Below, piece after piece: positions 1 through 9,587 of a DNA stretch of 64,000 nucleotides; the stretch's first letter is position 1, and each line of letters begins with the position of its first letter. Source of the stretch: Oleispira antarctica RB-8 (GTDB taxonomy: Bacteria; Pseudomonadota; Gammaproteobacteria; Pseudomonadales; Oceanobacteraceae). The position numbers and the translations under genes are program-made. Location: NCBI GenBank assembly GCA_000967895.1, contig FO203512.1:755582-819581 (forward strand), given 5' to 3'. A model generated the notes under the pieces. The model was given only the letters and a program-made list of their open reading frames with translations. It made no database searches and was not told the origin of the DNA.

Positions 1-3000
1 TTTGACGACGATTATCGGAACAGGAATAATCGAGGTATAGCTGAAGGCTGGCTACCAATTGGTGATTCTAGTAACTATTTCAGTACTAATTTTAATGGCA
101 ATGGCCATGTGATTAAAAACTTAAATATTAATCGTCCAGCTAAAAATAATATTGGATTATTTGGCTACATTCAGGGTGCTCGAATTGAAAATATTGCTCT
201 TGGTGGTTTTCATAGTTTCATCACTGGTCAAAACTTCGTAGGAGTATTAGTGGGTAATGCTAGTTCGAATAATCAAATTCGTAATACTTCCATTGGGGCG
301 AACGTTCAGGGGGATAATTACGTTGCAGGTCTTGTTGGTCAGGCTAATGCAGGAACTCATATTGAAAATAGTTTTGTCTCTGGTTCAGCCAGGGGGGGAG
401 AGTATGTTGGTGGCTTAGTCGGTAAATTAAGAGGAAGCTCCATTAGCCAGTCATTAAGCACATCAAGTGTTTCAGGTAATAGAGATACAGGTGGCTTGAT
501 TGGTGATGTCTATGATGCCGATGTTATTAGCAGCTATTGGTCCAAAAATACTAGTGGTCAGGATTATAGTGCAGGAAGTTCAGAAGCCAGTAGCTATGTA
601 GGTTTAAACCTTGCAGTCTTGCAATGTGCAGCGGCTGAAAATACCGATTCTACTACAGGCTGCGTCTCAGCTGATGGCAGTGATGAAGGCTTGAGTGCGG
701 CAGTGATTCTTTATAAAAATTGGGATCCTGCAGTATGGGATTTTGGTATTGATCCAAATGCAAGCGAGCAGCTGCCAGGTTTAAAATTCAATGGGCAAGT
801 AATACGTGATAATGATGCTGATGGGGTATTTGATGAGGATGATTCTTTTCCAAATAATCGCGCTGCTTCTCAAGATCTAGATACTGATGGATATCCCGAT
901 GCTTGGTTGTTAACTTGTGATGAAGCTTGTATTCAAAATAGTGGCCTAACTTTTGATCATTTCCCAAACCATGCTTGGGCCGCTGTCGATGCTGATTTCG
1001 ATGGATTGCCGGATGGTGCTGAAAACTGTGTTTCTGAATGTATTCGTGATGGGTTAGCAATCGATAGTTTGCTAGGGGATTATGATAATGACGGTATTTT
1101 AGATTCTGTGGATACGGATGAGTACGGTGTCCCTAAGGTTGATATGAACGGTAACGGCTTAATCGACATTGATAGTTTAGATAAACTTAACGCTATGCGC
1201 TATCAATTACAGGGTATTGGCTTACAGCTGGAGGAGGCATCTACGGTGGTAACATCTGGCTGTCCTTTTCTTCTTTATCAGGGCAATTATCAGCAGCGCT
1301 GCTTTGGTTATGAATTAACGGCTGATCTTGATTTCGATACTAATGCGAATGGAGAATTTGATAGTGGGGATGCCTATTGGAATGAAAATTCTCAAGGTGT
1401 GGGTGAGGGATGGCAGCCAGTTGGTATTTATACTGATGGTTATGGCAGGACTCACTACCCGTTTAATGCTCAGTTTAACGGCAATGGATATGTGATTGAA
1501 AACTTAACTATTAATCGCCCGGACAGCTACGGAGTTGGTTTATTTGGCATGATTCGAGATTCCACCATTGAGAATTTAGCCATTGCTGGAGTTCATAGTT
1601 CAGTTGTTGGTTTTAGTAAGGTAGGAGTTGTAGCTGGCTATGCAGAAAATAGTCAGATCCTTAAGGTATTCATCGGAGCTAAGGTTCAAGGTGATAGTTT
1701 TGTGGCAGGGCTTGTTGGTAATATGAGGGAGGCGAGTCATGTCGAAGATACTATTGTCTCTGGCTCGGTTAGTGGTAATAGTTATATTGCTGGCTTAGCT
1801 GGGAGCTCCGGATCTGGCAGCAGTATTAGTCAGTCTTTAAGTACGGCAAATATTGTTGGGGATCTGTGGGTCGGTGGTTTAGTTAGCTCTGGTGATAATA
1901 CTCGTGTTGTTAACAGTTATTGGGCGAAGGATAGTAGTGGTCAAAATGATAGTGATGACAGTTCAGAGGCTAATAGTTATGTTGGCTTAGACTTAGTGAC
2001 CTTACAGTGTGCAACTGCTGAAAATACGGATTCTAGTACGGGCTGTGTATCGGTTGATGGAAGTGCAGAGGGATTAAGTGCGGGGATGATCCTTTATAAA
2101 GACTGGAATCCGGAGGTATGGGACTTTGGCTCTGGCCCTACTGCCGGTCAGCAGCTGCCAGGTTTAAAACTTAACAGTCAGGTATTACGAGATAGTGATG
2201 GTGATGGTGTATCCGATGAGGATGATGTCTGGCCAAACAATCACGCGGTGTCAAAAGATTTAGATGCGGATGGATATCCGGATGCTTGGACAATTAGTTG
2301 TGATGCTACGTGCATTCAAGACAGTGGTTTTACATTAGATAGATTTCCACAATTGGCAGGGGCATGGCTTGATGCTGATCACGATGGTTTAGTCGACGAA
2401 GTTAATCCGTTATGTACGGTTGATTGTGATATTCCAGCAGCGCTAATGGATCCCTCTTTGTCTGATTACGATAACGATACTATTTTAGATGATGTCGATA
2501 CTGATGAAAACAATGACGGCAAGAGCGATGTTGATGCCGATCATGACGGCTTAATTGATATTGATAGTTTAGATAAACTCAACGCTATGCGTTTTCAATT
2601 GCAAGGTGTTGGTCTGCAATTAACTGATGTTTCCTTGCTGGAAGTGTCAGGTTGTCCTTTTGTTATTTTTCAGGGTGCTTATCAACAGCGTTGTTCAGGT
2701 TATGAGTTAACACAAAACCTAGATTTCGATACTAATGGTAATGGTGAGGTTGATAGTCAGGATGCCTATTGGAATGCAAATGGCCAAGGCATTGGTGAGG
2801 GGTGGTTACCTGTTGGCGATGATGATATTAATAGCAGTTTCACTGCCCTCTTTAATGGCAATGGTTATGCGATTAAGAACTTAACCATTAATCGACCAAG
2901 AACAGAATATGTCGGTTTGTTTGGCTTTATCGAAAATGCTCGGGTTGAGAGTCTCGCCATTGCTGGCACTCACAGCTCAGTTGTGGGTTATGAGCGCGTA

Positions 3001-4960
3001 GGGGCTTTAGTAGGCTATGCAACATTTAGTCAGGTTAGTAATATTGCTATAGCTGCGAATGTACAGGGTCAACGTTTTGTGGCCGGTCTCGTGGGTTCTC
3101 TAAGCACAGGATCCGTCGAAAATAGTTTTGTCTCTGGCTCGGTTAGAGGTAATACTTATATTGGTGGTTTAGTTGGCAGCTCGGGATGGTTTAGTAGTAT
3201 TGGTCAGTCCTTAAGTACGTCAATTGTGACAGGTAATGGGAATGCTGGAGGTTTAATTGGAAGCGTAAATAATTCGGTGATTATTAATAGTTATTGGGTA
3301 ACGGATACGAGTACTCAGCTTGAAAGCTCTGAAACCTCGGAAGCGAATAGTTATGTTGGACTTAACCTTTCGGCATTGCAGTGTGCAGTTGCTGAAAATA
3401 CGGACTCCAGTACAGGTTGTGTATCAGTTGATGGCAGTATTGAAGGCCTTGATGGGCCAGTTGTTCTTTATAAAAACTGGGACCCTGCAATATGGGATTT
3501 TGGTACTGAGCCTAATGCAAACCAGCAGTTGCCAGGCTTGAAACTTAATGGTCTTGTTTTACGGGATGGCGATGGCGATGGTGTATTAGATCAGGATGAT
3601 AAATGGCCAAATAATCGAGCGGTTTCTCAAGATTTTGATGATGATGGCTATCCAGATGCCTGGTCGCTAGGTTGTGATGATGCGTGCATTCAAAATAGTG
3701 GCTTAACTCTCGATCATTTTCCTCGTCATGCTTGGGCCGCGCTAGATGCTGATTTTGATGGGTTACCAGATGGTGCAGAGAATTGTGTGAGTGATTGTGA
3801 GCTAGATGGACTCACGAAAGATAGCTTTTTAGGAGATTACGATAACGACGGTATTTTAGATGCTGTGGATACGGATGAAAATAACGATGGTATTAATGAT
3901 GTTGATGCGGATCATAACGGCTTAATCGAAATTGATAGCTTAGAAAAACTTAACGCTATGCGCTTCCAGTTACTGGGTGTTGGTCTTCAATTAACCGATT
4001 TTTCTTCGGTGGAAGTATCTGGCTGTCCTTTTATCATTTATCAAGGCCTTTATCAGCAGCGCTGTTCAGGTTATGAATTAACTCAAGATCTAGATTTCGA
4101 TACTAATCGTAATGGTGAAATTGATAGTGAAGACCTTTATTGGAATGCTAGTGCTCAAGGTGTAGGTGAAGGGTGGCTTCCGATAGGGAAGTACGATAGA
4201 GGTCCCTTTAGATTTCCCACACCGTTCAGTGGTAAGTTTAACGGTAATGGTTATGCGATTAAGAACTTAACTATTAATCGTCCTGGAACAGAAGAGGTTG
4301 GTTTGTTTGGCTATATTCAAGGTGCTAAAGTTGAGAATCTTGCCATTGTCAGTACTTATAGTTCAGTTATCGGTAGTGAAAATGTGGGGGCTTTAGTAGG
4401 GATTGCGAACAACAGCCTGATTCGTAATATTGCTATATCAGCGAAAGTTCAGGGTTATAGTTACGTAGGTGGGCTTGCTGGTAAAATAGGAGAGTCAACT
4501 CTTATTGAGAATGGTTTTGTTTCTGGTTCGGTGAGTGGTGGTTATTATGCTGGTGGTTTAGTCGGCTACTTAAAAAAAACGTTTAGCCATACTAAAAACT
4601 CTATTGTTGGGTCATTAAGTACATCAATAATTTCGGGCGATAGTGGTACTGGTGGTTTGGTTGGTTTTGCTGGCTATGATGATGATACTGATATTAGCAA
4701 TAGCTATTGGGCAAAGGATATTAGTGGTCAGCAGTATAGCAAAAGAACCTCTGAGGCTAATAGTTATGTTGGGCTTAATCTTTTGATATTGAAATGCGCT
4801 ATAGCTGAAAATACTGATTCAAGCACAGGTTGTGTCTCTGTTGATGGTAGTGATGAAGGTTTAGCTTCTGCGATGGTGCTTTTCAATGATTGGGATCCTG
4901 CTATTTGGTATTTTGGTAATGAAAATCAATTACCTGGTCTTATCATAAATAGTGTTCTTT
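1..4960 (+). repeat. Large in-gene tandem repeats, ~1.37-1.39 kb units
   Basis: The segment encoding GLIDIDSLDKLNAMR recurs with its Leu codon at 1159, 2551 and, in diverged form, 3922, giving unit lengths of about 1392 and 1371 bp. The FNGNGY...NLTINRP segment recurs four times, near 94, 1474, 2851 and 4237. Copies have drifted at the DNA level, so they are old enough to be assembled apart but still similar enough for recombination. Confidence 0.9.
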
Positions 4961-6906
4961 ATCAGGATTCGGATGGCGATGGTCTATTCGATTCGGAAGA
5001 TGTTATGGCATTTGACTATGATAATGATGGCTCAATCGATACAGGTGATTTTTATCCTCTTATTGCAGTAGGCAGTTTAGATACAGATCACGACGGTATT
5101 CCCAATGACTGCGATCAAACCTGTCTTAATTTAGGAATGATTGCCGATATTGATGACGATAATGATGGCTTGTTGGATGAGCTAGATGGCTATCCCTTGA
5201 TCGCACTCGGTGGACTAGCAGACTTTGATAATGATGGTATTCCAGATAACTGTGATCAAGCCTGTCTTGATTTAGGTATGCTTGCGGATATTGATAATGA
5301 TAATGACGGCTCCATTGATTCGGTTGATGCTTACCCACTCATCGCCGCTGGTAGTTTAGATAGCGATTTAGATGGAATTCCCAATGACTGCGACCAAGCC
5401 TGCCTTGATCTAGGCATGGTTGCCGATATGGATGACGACAACGATAAAATATTAGATGCCTTAGATGGATATCCACTGGCCGCGATTGGTTTATTAGCCG
5501 ACTTTGATAATGACGGTCGTCCTGATATATGCAACCAAGCTTGTATCGCTTTGGGTATGGCAGCGGATGCGGATAATGATAATGACGGTATTGCCAATGC
5601 CTTCGATGCCTTTGAGTTTAATGCTGCAGCTTCTATTGATTCTGATAATGATGGTTTGGTGGATGGCTGGAATGCGAACTGCTTAAATGCCTGTCAGCTT
5701 GATTCAGGTCTGGTGCTCGATAGTTATACCAACGATACCGACAACGATGGTGCGACCAATGATGTGGACAGTGACTTTGAAAATGATAATGGCAAGCCAA
5801 CATTATTAACGGTTGCACCTACTGTATACGCCTCGGTTAATACTGAAAGCGGTGCAGCGTTGACCCTGACGGCAAGTGAAGTTGATGGTATGTTTGCAGC
5901 ATTGTCAGCGGTGGATGTTATTGATCTGGACGCATCACTTTCCTTTAAAGCCTACTTCAATAATGCCGAACTTGTGCGTGATAATGAAGGTCAGGTGACA
6001 TTACCTTCTGGCTTACAAGTTATTGATTGGGTTGCTGTGGATCAGGCAGGAAATGAAAGTGAGCCATTAACACAACAGCTATTCATTTATCCTCAAGTGC
6101 GCTTCAATAGTGCTAGCTCTATTACTGGTGAAGCCAATAATGCAGAAATTATTATCGAACTGTCGGGTGATTCCCCTGAATACCCAGTAATCATTGAAGT
6201 GAGTATTGATGCTGAAGCAAGCTCAATTGATCAAGCTGATTTAGCGGCAGAGTTTGATATTAGCTCAGTGCACACCTTAAGTATTGAACAAGGTGATGAT
6301 GCAGAGTTATTGAATAAGCAGGTGAGTCTATTCGTACCGGTTAAAGAAGATAACGAAAGTGAAAACGATGAATTACTCGTAATCGAACTTAACTCTGTGA
6401 TGGCCGCGAGTGAGGGAGATGCTACTTTCTTAATTGATGAAAATAAGAAAGTGCATGAACTCACCGTAACTTACCAAAACTTAGCCCCGACTGTGCAGTT
6501 GTTAATTCAACAAGCGGGAGTTGAAGTGAGTGATATTAAGCAAGACGGTGGCGATGTGACCATTACTGCGATTATTACTGACGGCAATGGGAATGATGAG
6601 CACAGCTTAATCTGGGATCTGAATGCATTGGGTTTGAATGCACCGCTAGGACGTGTATTAACCTTCAATCCAGCAGGTTTGTCAGAGGGAGTATATGAGC
6701 TTTCGGTCAGTGTGACGGATAATAATCCAGTAAATCCATTGTCTGCCAGTATTGAAGTGAGTATTCAATTGCTTGTGCCGGTAGTCGTGCCTCCAGTTGA
6801 TACTGGTACTGATTCTTCAGGCGGGTCCTCTGGTGGTGCCATGTTCTGGTTATTGATCTTGATGAGTGCAGCGCTGGTTTATTCGAACAGACGATATAGC
6901 TGCTAA
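1..6906 (+). CDS. Giant repeat surface protein, GlyGly-CTERM (5' truncated)
   Basis: The frame is open from base 1, so the N-terminus and any signal peptide lie outside the window; at least 2301 residues are visible. The body has four large repeats (first partial), each with GLUG-like strands (GxxVGGLVG, FNGNGYxIxNLTINRP), a conserved Cys pair (GCPF...QQRC) and Asp-rich DxDxDGxxD segments resembling thrombospondin type 3 calcium loops. From about 4960 a shorter Asp-rich repeat with a DCDQxC core takes over, then Ig/Calx-beta-like sequence. The C-terminus has a Gly/Ser stretch with GG, a hydrophobic helix and an RR-containing tail, the layout of GlyGly-CTERM sorting signals processed by rhombosortase after type II secretion. 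The likely role is adhesion or surface display; the ligand is unknown. An intrinsic terminator follows. Confidence 0.85.
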   Translation, partial: FDDDYRNRNNRGIAEGWLPIGDSSNYFSTNFNGNGHVIKNLNINRPAKNNIGLFGYIQGARIENIALGGFHSFITGQNFVGVLVGNASSNNQIRNTSIGANVQGDNYVAGLVGQANAGTHIENSFVSGSARGGEYVGGLVGKLRGSSISQSLSTSSVSGNRDTGGLIGDVYDADVISSYWSKNTSGQDYSAGSSEASSYVGLNLAVLQCAAAENTDSTTGCVSADGSDEGLSAAVILYKNWDPAVWDFGIDPNASEQLPGLKFNGQVIRDNDADGVFDEDDSFPNNRAASQDLDTDGYPDAWLLTCDEACIQNSGLTFDHFPNHAWAAVDADFDGLPDGAENCVSECIRDGLAIDSLLGDYDNDGILDSVDTDEYGVPKVDMNGNGLIDIDSLDKLNAMRYQLQGIGLQLEEASTVVTSGCPFLLYQGNYQQRCFGYELTADLDFDTNANGEFDSGDAYWNENSQGVGEGWQPVGIYTDGYGRTHYPFNAQFNGNGYVIENLTINRPDSYGVGLFGMIRDSTIENLAIAGVHSSVVGFSKVGVVAGYAENSQILKVFIGAKVQGDSFVAGLVGNMREASHVEDTIVSGSVSGNSYIAGLAGSSGSGSSISQSLSTANIVGDLWVGGLVSSGDNTRVVNSYWAKDSSGQNDSDDSSEANSYVGLDLVTLQCATAENTDSSTGCVSVDGSAEGLSAGMILYKDWNPEVWDFGSGPTAGQQLPGLKLNSQVLRDSDGDGVSDEDDVWPNNHAVSKDLDADGYPDAWTISCDATCIQDSGFTLDRFPQLAGAWLDADHDGLVDEVNPLCTVDCDIPAALMDPSLSDYDNDTILDDVDTDENNDGKSDVDADHDGLIDIDSLDKLNAMRFQLQGVGLQLTDVSLLEVSGCPFVIFQGAYQQRCSGYELTQNLDFDTNGNGEVDSQDAYWNANGQGIGEGWLPVGDDDINSSFTALFNGNGYAIKNLTINRPRTEYVGLFGFIENARVESLAIAGTHSSVVGYERVGALVGYATFSQVSNIAIAANVQGQRFVAGLVGSLSTGSVENSFVSGSVRGNTYIGGLVGSSGWFSSIGQSLSTSIVTGNGNAGGLIGSVNNSVIINSYWVTDTSTQLESSETSEANSYVGLNLSALQCAVAENTDSSTGCVSVDGSIEGLDGPVVLYKNWDPAIWDFGTEPNANQQLPGLKLNGLVLRDGDGDGVLDQDDKWPNNRAVSQDFDDDGYPDAWSLGCDDACIQNSGLTLDHFPRHAWAALDADFDGLPDGAENCVSDCELDGLTKDSFLGDYDNDGILDAVDTDENNDGINDVDADHNGLIEIDSLEKLNAMRFQLLGVGLQLTDFSSVEVSGCPFIIYQGLYQQRCSGYELTQDLDFDTNRNGEIDSEDLYWNASAQGVGEGWLPIGKYDRGPFRFPTPFSGKFNGNGYAIKNLTINRPGTEEVGLFGYIQGAKVENLAIVSTYSSVIGSENVGALVGIANNSLIRNIAISAKVQGYSYVGGLAGKIGESTLIENGFVSGSVSGGYYAGGLVGYLKKTFSHTKNSIVGSLSTSIISGDSGTGGLVGFAGYDDDTDISNSYWAKDISGQQYSKRTSEANSYVGLNLLILKCAIAENTDSSTGCVSVDGSDEGLASAMVLFNDWDPAIWYFGNENQLPGLIINSVLYQDSDGDGLFDSEDVMAFDYDNDGSIDTGDFYPLIAVGSLDTDHDGIPNDCDQTCLNLGMIADIDDDNDGLLDELDGYPLIALGGLADFDNDGIPDNCDQACLDLGMLADIDNDNDGSIDSVDAYPLIAAGSLDSDLDGIPNDCDQACLDLGMVADMDDDNDKILDALDGYPLAAIGLLADFDNDGRPDICNQACIALGMAADADNDNDGIANAFDAFEFNAAASIDSDNDGLVDGWNANCLNACQLDSGLVLDSYTNDTDNDGATNDVDSDFENDNGKPTLLTVAPTVYASVNTESGAALTLTASEVDGMFAALSAVDVIDLDASLSFKAYFNNAELVRDNEGQVTLPSGLQVIDWVAVDQAGNESEPLTQQLFIYPQVRFNSASSITGEANNAEIIIELSGDSPEYPVIIEVSIDAEASSIDQADLAAEFDISSVHTLSIEQGDDAELLNKQVSLFVPVKEDNESENDELLVIELNSVMAASEGDATFLIDENKKVHELTVTYQNLAPTVQLLIQQAGVEVSDIKQDGGDVTITAIITDGNGNDEHSLIWDLNALGLNAPLGRVLTFNPAGLSEGVYELSVSVTDNNPVNPLSASIEVSIQLLVPVVVPPVDTGTDSSGGSSGGAMFWLLILMSAALVYSNRRYSC

Positions 6907-6911
6907 CCCAA

Positions 6912-6959
6912 AAAAGCCGAAGTCGTTTCTTAAATTAAGAGCGACTTCGGCTTTTTTTT
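6912..6959 (+). terminator. Intrinsic terminator after the giant repeat gene
   Basis: A GC-rich stem, AAGCCGAAGTCG (6914-6925) with CGACTTCGGCTT (6942-6953), is followed by a run of T. It begins just after the TAA stop at 6906. A matching A-run on the 5' side means it could also terminate the convergent TetR-family gene. Confidence 0.9.
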
Positions 6960-6998
6960 GCCTGCTAATTACTTAGCGAAAGCATTTTATTGGATGAC

Positions 6999-7604
6999 TT
7001 AAACTGCACCCAGCATATGAGCAATACCGCGATCAACCATCTGTTGCATACCGCGTGGCTTACCACTTGGATCAAATGCCATAGAAACCAGCATTTGAGA
7101 ATTACCCAGCAACCAGCGCGCGCGTTCTGGTGCTGCTAAGCCTGGGGCCAAGTTACCATTCTTAATCGCTTTATCAATCTGCTTTGCGATCATTTCTAAT
7201 AGCTTATTCTGGAAGGTGATGTATTGTGGCCAGATATCTTCTCGAATCGAGCAGCTCCATTCTAGCCATACTTTAACGTAGGCTGGATTGCTTTCACACA
7301 TTTCCAAAAATGCTTTGATGTGGTTTTGAATAGCATCAAGAGGTTCATCGTCTTGGCTGTAAATTTCTTCTGCTAATGCTAAAAATTGTACTTCAACTTC
7401 ATTTAAAACAGCATCAACTAAGTCTTCGCGAGTATTAAAATAATTGAAAACGGTAGCGACAGATACGCCTCCCATTTCGGCAATTTCCGTATGCCCTCCG
7501 CGACCAATTCCTCTGGCGGCAAAAACTTCAACGGCGTCATTGAGTAATAAACGCTTGCGCTCTTCTGGGGCAAGACGGCGACGTCCATCAACAGCAATAG
7601 GCAT
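6999..7604 (-). CDS. HapR/LuxR-type TetR-family regulator
   Basis: This 201-residue one-domain regulator has an N-terminal TetR helix-turn-helix (about residues 18-63). The block GIGRGGHTEIAEM (32-44) followed by VSVATVFNYFNTREDLVD (47-64) is the signature of the Vibrio HapR/LuxR/OpaR/SmcR quorum-sensing master regulators rather than of generic TetR proteins. The C-terminal part keeps the KVWLEWSCSIRE segment matching KVWFEWSASTRD in HapR. It stands alone, convergent with the giant surface protein gene and divergent from the carA leader. A long perfect inverted repeat lies just upstream of its start, suggesting autoregulation. Targets and any quorum-sensing input cannot be read from the window. 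Confidence 0.85.
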   Translation of the reverse strand: MPIAVDGRRRLAPEERKRLLLNDAVEVFAARGIGRGGHTEIAEMGGVSVATVFNYFNTREDLVDAVLNEVEVQFLALAEEIYSQDDEPLDAIQNHIKAFLEMCESNPAYVKVWLEWSCSIREDIWPQYITFQNKLLEMIAKQIDKAIKNGNLAPGLAAPERARWLLGNSQMLVSMAFDPSGKPRGMQQMVDRGIAHMLGAV

Positions 7605-7637
7605 AAGATCGTTCCTTTGTAGTGAGTATGTGGTTCT

Positions 7638-7672
7638 AATGATAAAAAATTATCGTATTATTTTTTATCATT
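7638..7672. promoter_or_regulatory. Palindromic operator upstream of the HapR-like gene
   Basis: AATGATAAAAAAT (7638-7650) and ATTTTTTATCATT (7660-7672) are exact reverse complements, 13 bp each with a 9-bp spacer, 34-68 bp upstream of the start codon at 7604. Inside it, TGATAA...TTATC resembles the TTATTGATAA-type half sites bound by HapR/LuxR regulators. Autoregulation is inferred from this. Confidence 0.6.
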
Positions 7673-8236
7673 AAATACCTTTAAAAAAATCAGCAAGTAA
7701 TAGGTTGCAAAATAAGGCATAAGTTCATTAATCGATGTTATGCATGTTAAAAACATATTAATAGTGAGCTTTTCGTACCAAAACATCCTTAAATATAAGG
7801 CTAAAACCTTATTGTTTGGTTAGTTAATTATTTTGATTAGATTGTCATTAGTGGTGGTTGTTAAAAATAAATACATTGATTTTGGTGTTTTTTTATTTTT
7901 ATTTTTAGTTTTTTTGATGAGAATGTTTAATTAGAATTCAAAAAACAAGCGCTTGCTTGAATGTTTTTTTCAGTGGCTACCTTGTGTGTTTTTTATAGAA
8001 AATAATCTTTGATTTAGGCTCGAATGAGAGGTTGAGAGGGGGTGTTTTAAGGTCTCTTATCGATTGTATCGTTCGCGCCGAACTTAAAGATAATTATGGA
8101 CTTGGCAAGGTCGTTTTGGTATGATTCGCGACCAGTTTATAGGCGTACGTCAGACTCGGTTGTTAGACGACTTGAGAGACGAGCGCCAGCGTCTAATCTT
8201 ATTAAAGCTCTTAGATTCTCAGTGCAGATTATCGAA

Positions 8237-8268
8237 AGCGGGTGGAGCTCAGCTCCTCCCGCTTTTTT
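8237..8268 (+). terminator. Terminator-like hairpin in the carA leader
   Basis: AGCGGG-GGAG pairs with CTCC-CCCGCT around a T/T mismatch and a 5-nt loop, followed immediately by six T residues: an intrinsic terminator geometry. It lies about 135 bp before the carA start, with no recognised gene upstream on this strand, so it would act as an attenuator of carA or end a short leader RNA. Confidence 0.65.
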
Positions 8269-8282
8269 GCGACTAGACGCTA

Positions 8283-8337
8283 GGTAATATCAGGGTAAGT
8301 CTTTGATTTATAAGTCAAAGGTTGTGCTGATATTACC
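8283..8337 (+). other. Nested hairpin just before carA
   Basis: GGTAATATCAG (8283-8293) and CTGATATTACC (8327-8337) are exact reverse complements. A second stem, CTTTGA (8301-8306) with TCAAAG (8315-8320), is nested inside. No T-run follows, so it is not a terminator. It sits between the terminator-like hairpin and the carA start, where it could influence translation or transcript stability. Confidence 0.6.
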
Positions 8338-8402
8338 AACAGATATTCACGAGTGAGTATCTTAATTGACCCTATTCATTGATTACTTCGGGGACCATAG
8401 CC

Positions 8403-9572
8403 TTGTCTATAACAGCCATCCTAGCTCTAGAAGACGGTAGCGTCTTTAAAGGGACTGCCATTGGTGCAGCAGGTCAATCCGTCGGGGAAGTTGTTTTCAA
8501 CACTTCCATGACGGGGTATCAGGAAATTCTGACCGACCCATCTTATGCAAATCAAATTGTTACATTAACCTATCCTCATGTGGGCAGCTACGGCACCACA
8601 CCTGAAGATGAAGAGTCTCGTGGCATCTTTGTCAAAGGCTTAGTGATACGTGATCTTCCTTTGATTGCTTCTAACTTTCGCAGCACAAAAGCATTGGATG
8701 TGTATCTTAAAGAGCACAACATCTTAGCGATTGCCGATGTTGATACGCGTCGCCTAACACGCATCTTGCGTGAAAAAGGTTCTTTGAATGGTTGTATCGT
8801 TGCGGTTGAAGCTGCTGATAGTGACATCGCAAGCGAAGTAAACATCGAAAAAGCGATCGCAACGGCTAAAGCTTTTCCAGGCTTAAAAGGCATGGACTTA
8901 GCGAAAGAAGTTACAACGCAAGAAAATTATGGCTGGACTGAGACCGATTGGGTACTTGGTAAAGGCTACGGTCAGCTTGCTAAAGAAGACGCTAAATACA
9001 AGGTCGTGGCTTATGACTTTGGTATTAAGCGCAATATATTACGTTTATTGGCAGAGCGCGGTTGTGACCTAACGGTTGTTCCTGCTCAGACGCCAGCGTC
9101 TGAAGTGCTAGCAATGAACCCAGATGGCATCTTCTTATCGAATGGACCTGGTGACCCAGAGCCCTGTACATATGCGATTGAAGCGATTAAAGAAATCCTT
9201 AAAACAAACATTCCAGTTTTTGGTATTTGTTTAGGTCACCAGTTATTGGCTCTAGCCTCTGGCGCACAAACTGTGAAAATGCCGCATGGCCATCACGGTG
9301 GTAACCACCCAGTACAAGACCTTAAAACAGGTGTTGTCATGATCACGGCTCAGAACCACGGTTTCGCAGTAGATGAAGCAACGCTTCCAGCGAACATTAA
9401 AGCGACTCACAAGTCTCTTTTTGATGGCACTTTGCAGGGCATTGAATTGACTGATAAACCAGCTTTCAGCTTCCAGGGTCATCCTGAAGCGGCTCCTGGT
9501 CCTCGTGATGTTGCGCCATTGTTTGATCGTTTCATTGACTTAATCGAAGCGGCTAAGACTGCTGCTAAATAG
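8403..9572 (+). CDS. carA: Carbamoyl-phosphate synthase small subunit
   Basis: This is the glutaminase subunit of carbamoyl-phosphate synthetase: it hydrolyses glutamine and passes ammonia to CarB for arginine and pyrimidine synthesis. With the TTG start at 8403 the protein has 389 residues (E. coli CarA 382). A TTG at 8379 gives eight extra residues, but GGGGA at 8390-8394 is well spaced for 8403 and the resulting N-terminus ([11 protein letters not shown]) matches the family. The N-terminal CPSase domain contains the family block [16 protein letters not shown]. The class I amidotransferase domain has the nucleophile Cys276 in GICLGHQ and His360/Glu362 in GHPEA. carB follows after 15 bp. Confidence 0.97.
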   Translation: MSITAILALEDGSVFKGTAIGAAGQSVGEVVFNTSMTGYQEILTDPSYANQIVTLTYPHVGSYGTTPEDEESRGIFVKGLVIRDLPLIASNFRSTKALDVYLKEHNILAIADVDTRRLTRILREKGSLNGCIVAVEAADSDIASEVNIEKAIATAKAFPGLKGMDLAKEVTTQENYGWTETDWVLGKGYGQLAKEDAKYKVVAYDFGIKRNILRLLAERGCDLTVVPAQTPASEVLAMNPDGIFLSNGPGDPEPCTYAIEAIKEILKTNIPVFGICLGHQLLALASGAQTVKMPHGHHGGNHPVQDLKTGVVMITAQNHGFAVDEATLPANIKATHKSLFDGTLQGIELTDKPAFSFQGHPEAAPGPRDVAPLFDRFIDLIEAAKTAAK

Positions 9573-9587
9573 ATAGGGGATACCGCC

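Larger units (their letters stand above)
7673..8402 (+). promoter_or_regulatory. carA: Long intergenic/leader region upstream of carA
   Basis: About 730 bp with no convincing gene. The left part is very AT-rich. An imperfect ARG-box-like sequence (TTTAAT..ATTCAAA) lies at 7926-7942. A small hairpin CAAGC-GCTT-GCTTG followed by a T-run lies at 7946-7968. The right part is GC-richer and carries several inverted repeats: TTAGACG (8163-8169) pairs with CGTCTAA (8190-8196), while the overlapping AGCGTCTA (8188-8195) can instead pair with TAGACGCT (8274-8281). A 63-codon reading frame at 8096-8287 is rich in AGA/AGG/CGA arginine codons. carAB serves both arginine and pyrimidine synthesis, so leader control is plausible, but no promoter could be assigned securely. 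Confidence 0.5.

Noticed and set aside
4960-5800. CRISPR-like or intergenic repeats
   Set aside because: They are in-frame Asp-rich protein repeats of the surface protein gene.
8096-8287. 63-codon frame in the carA leader as a gene
   Set aside because: No ribosome binding site worth naming and it runs through the terminator-like hairpin. It is kept only as a possible leader peptide in the findings.
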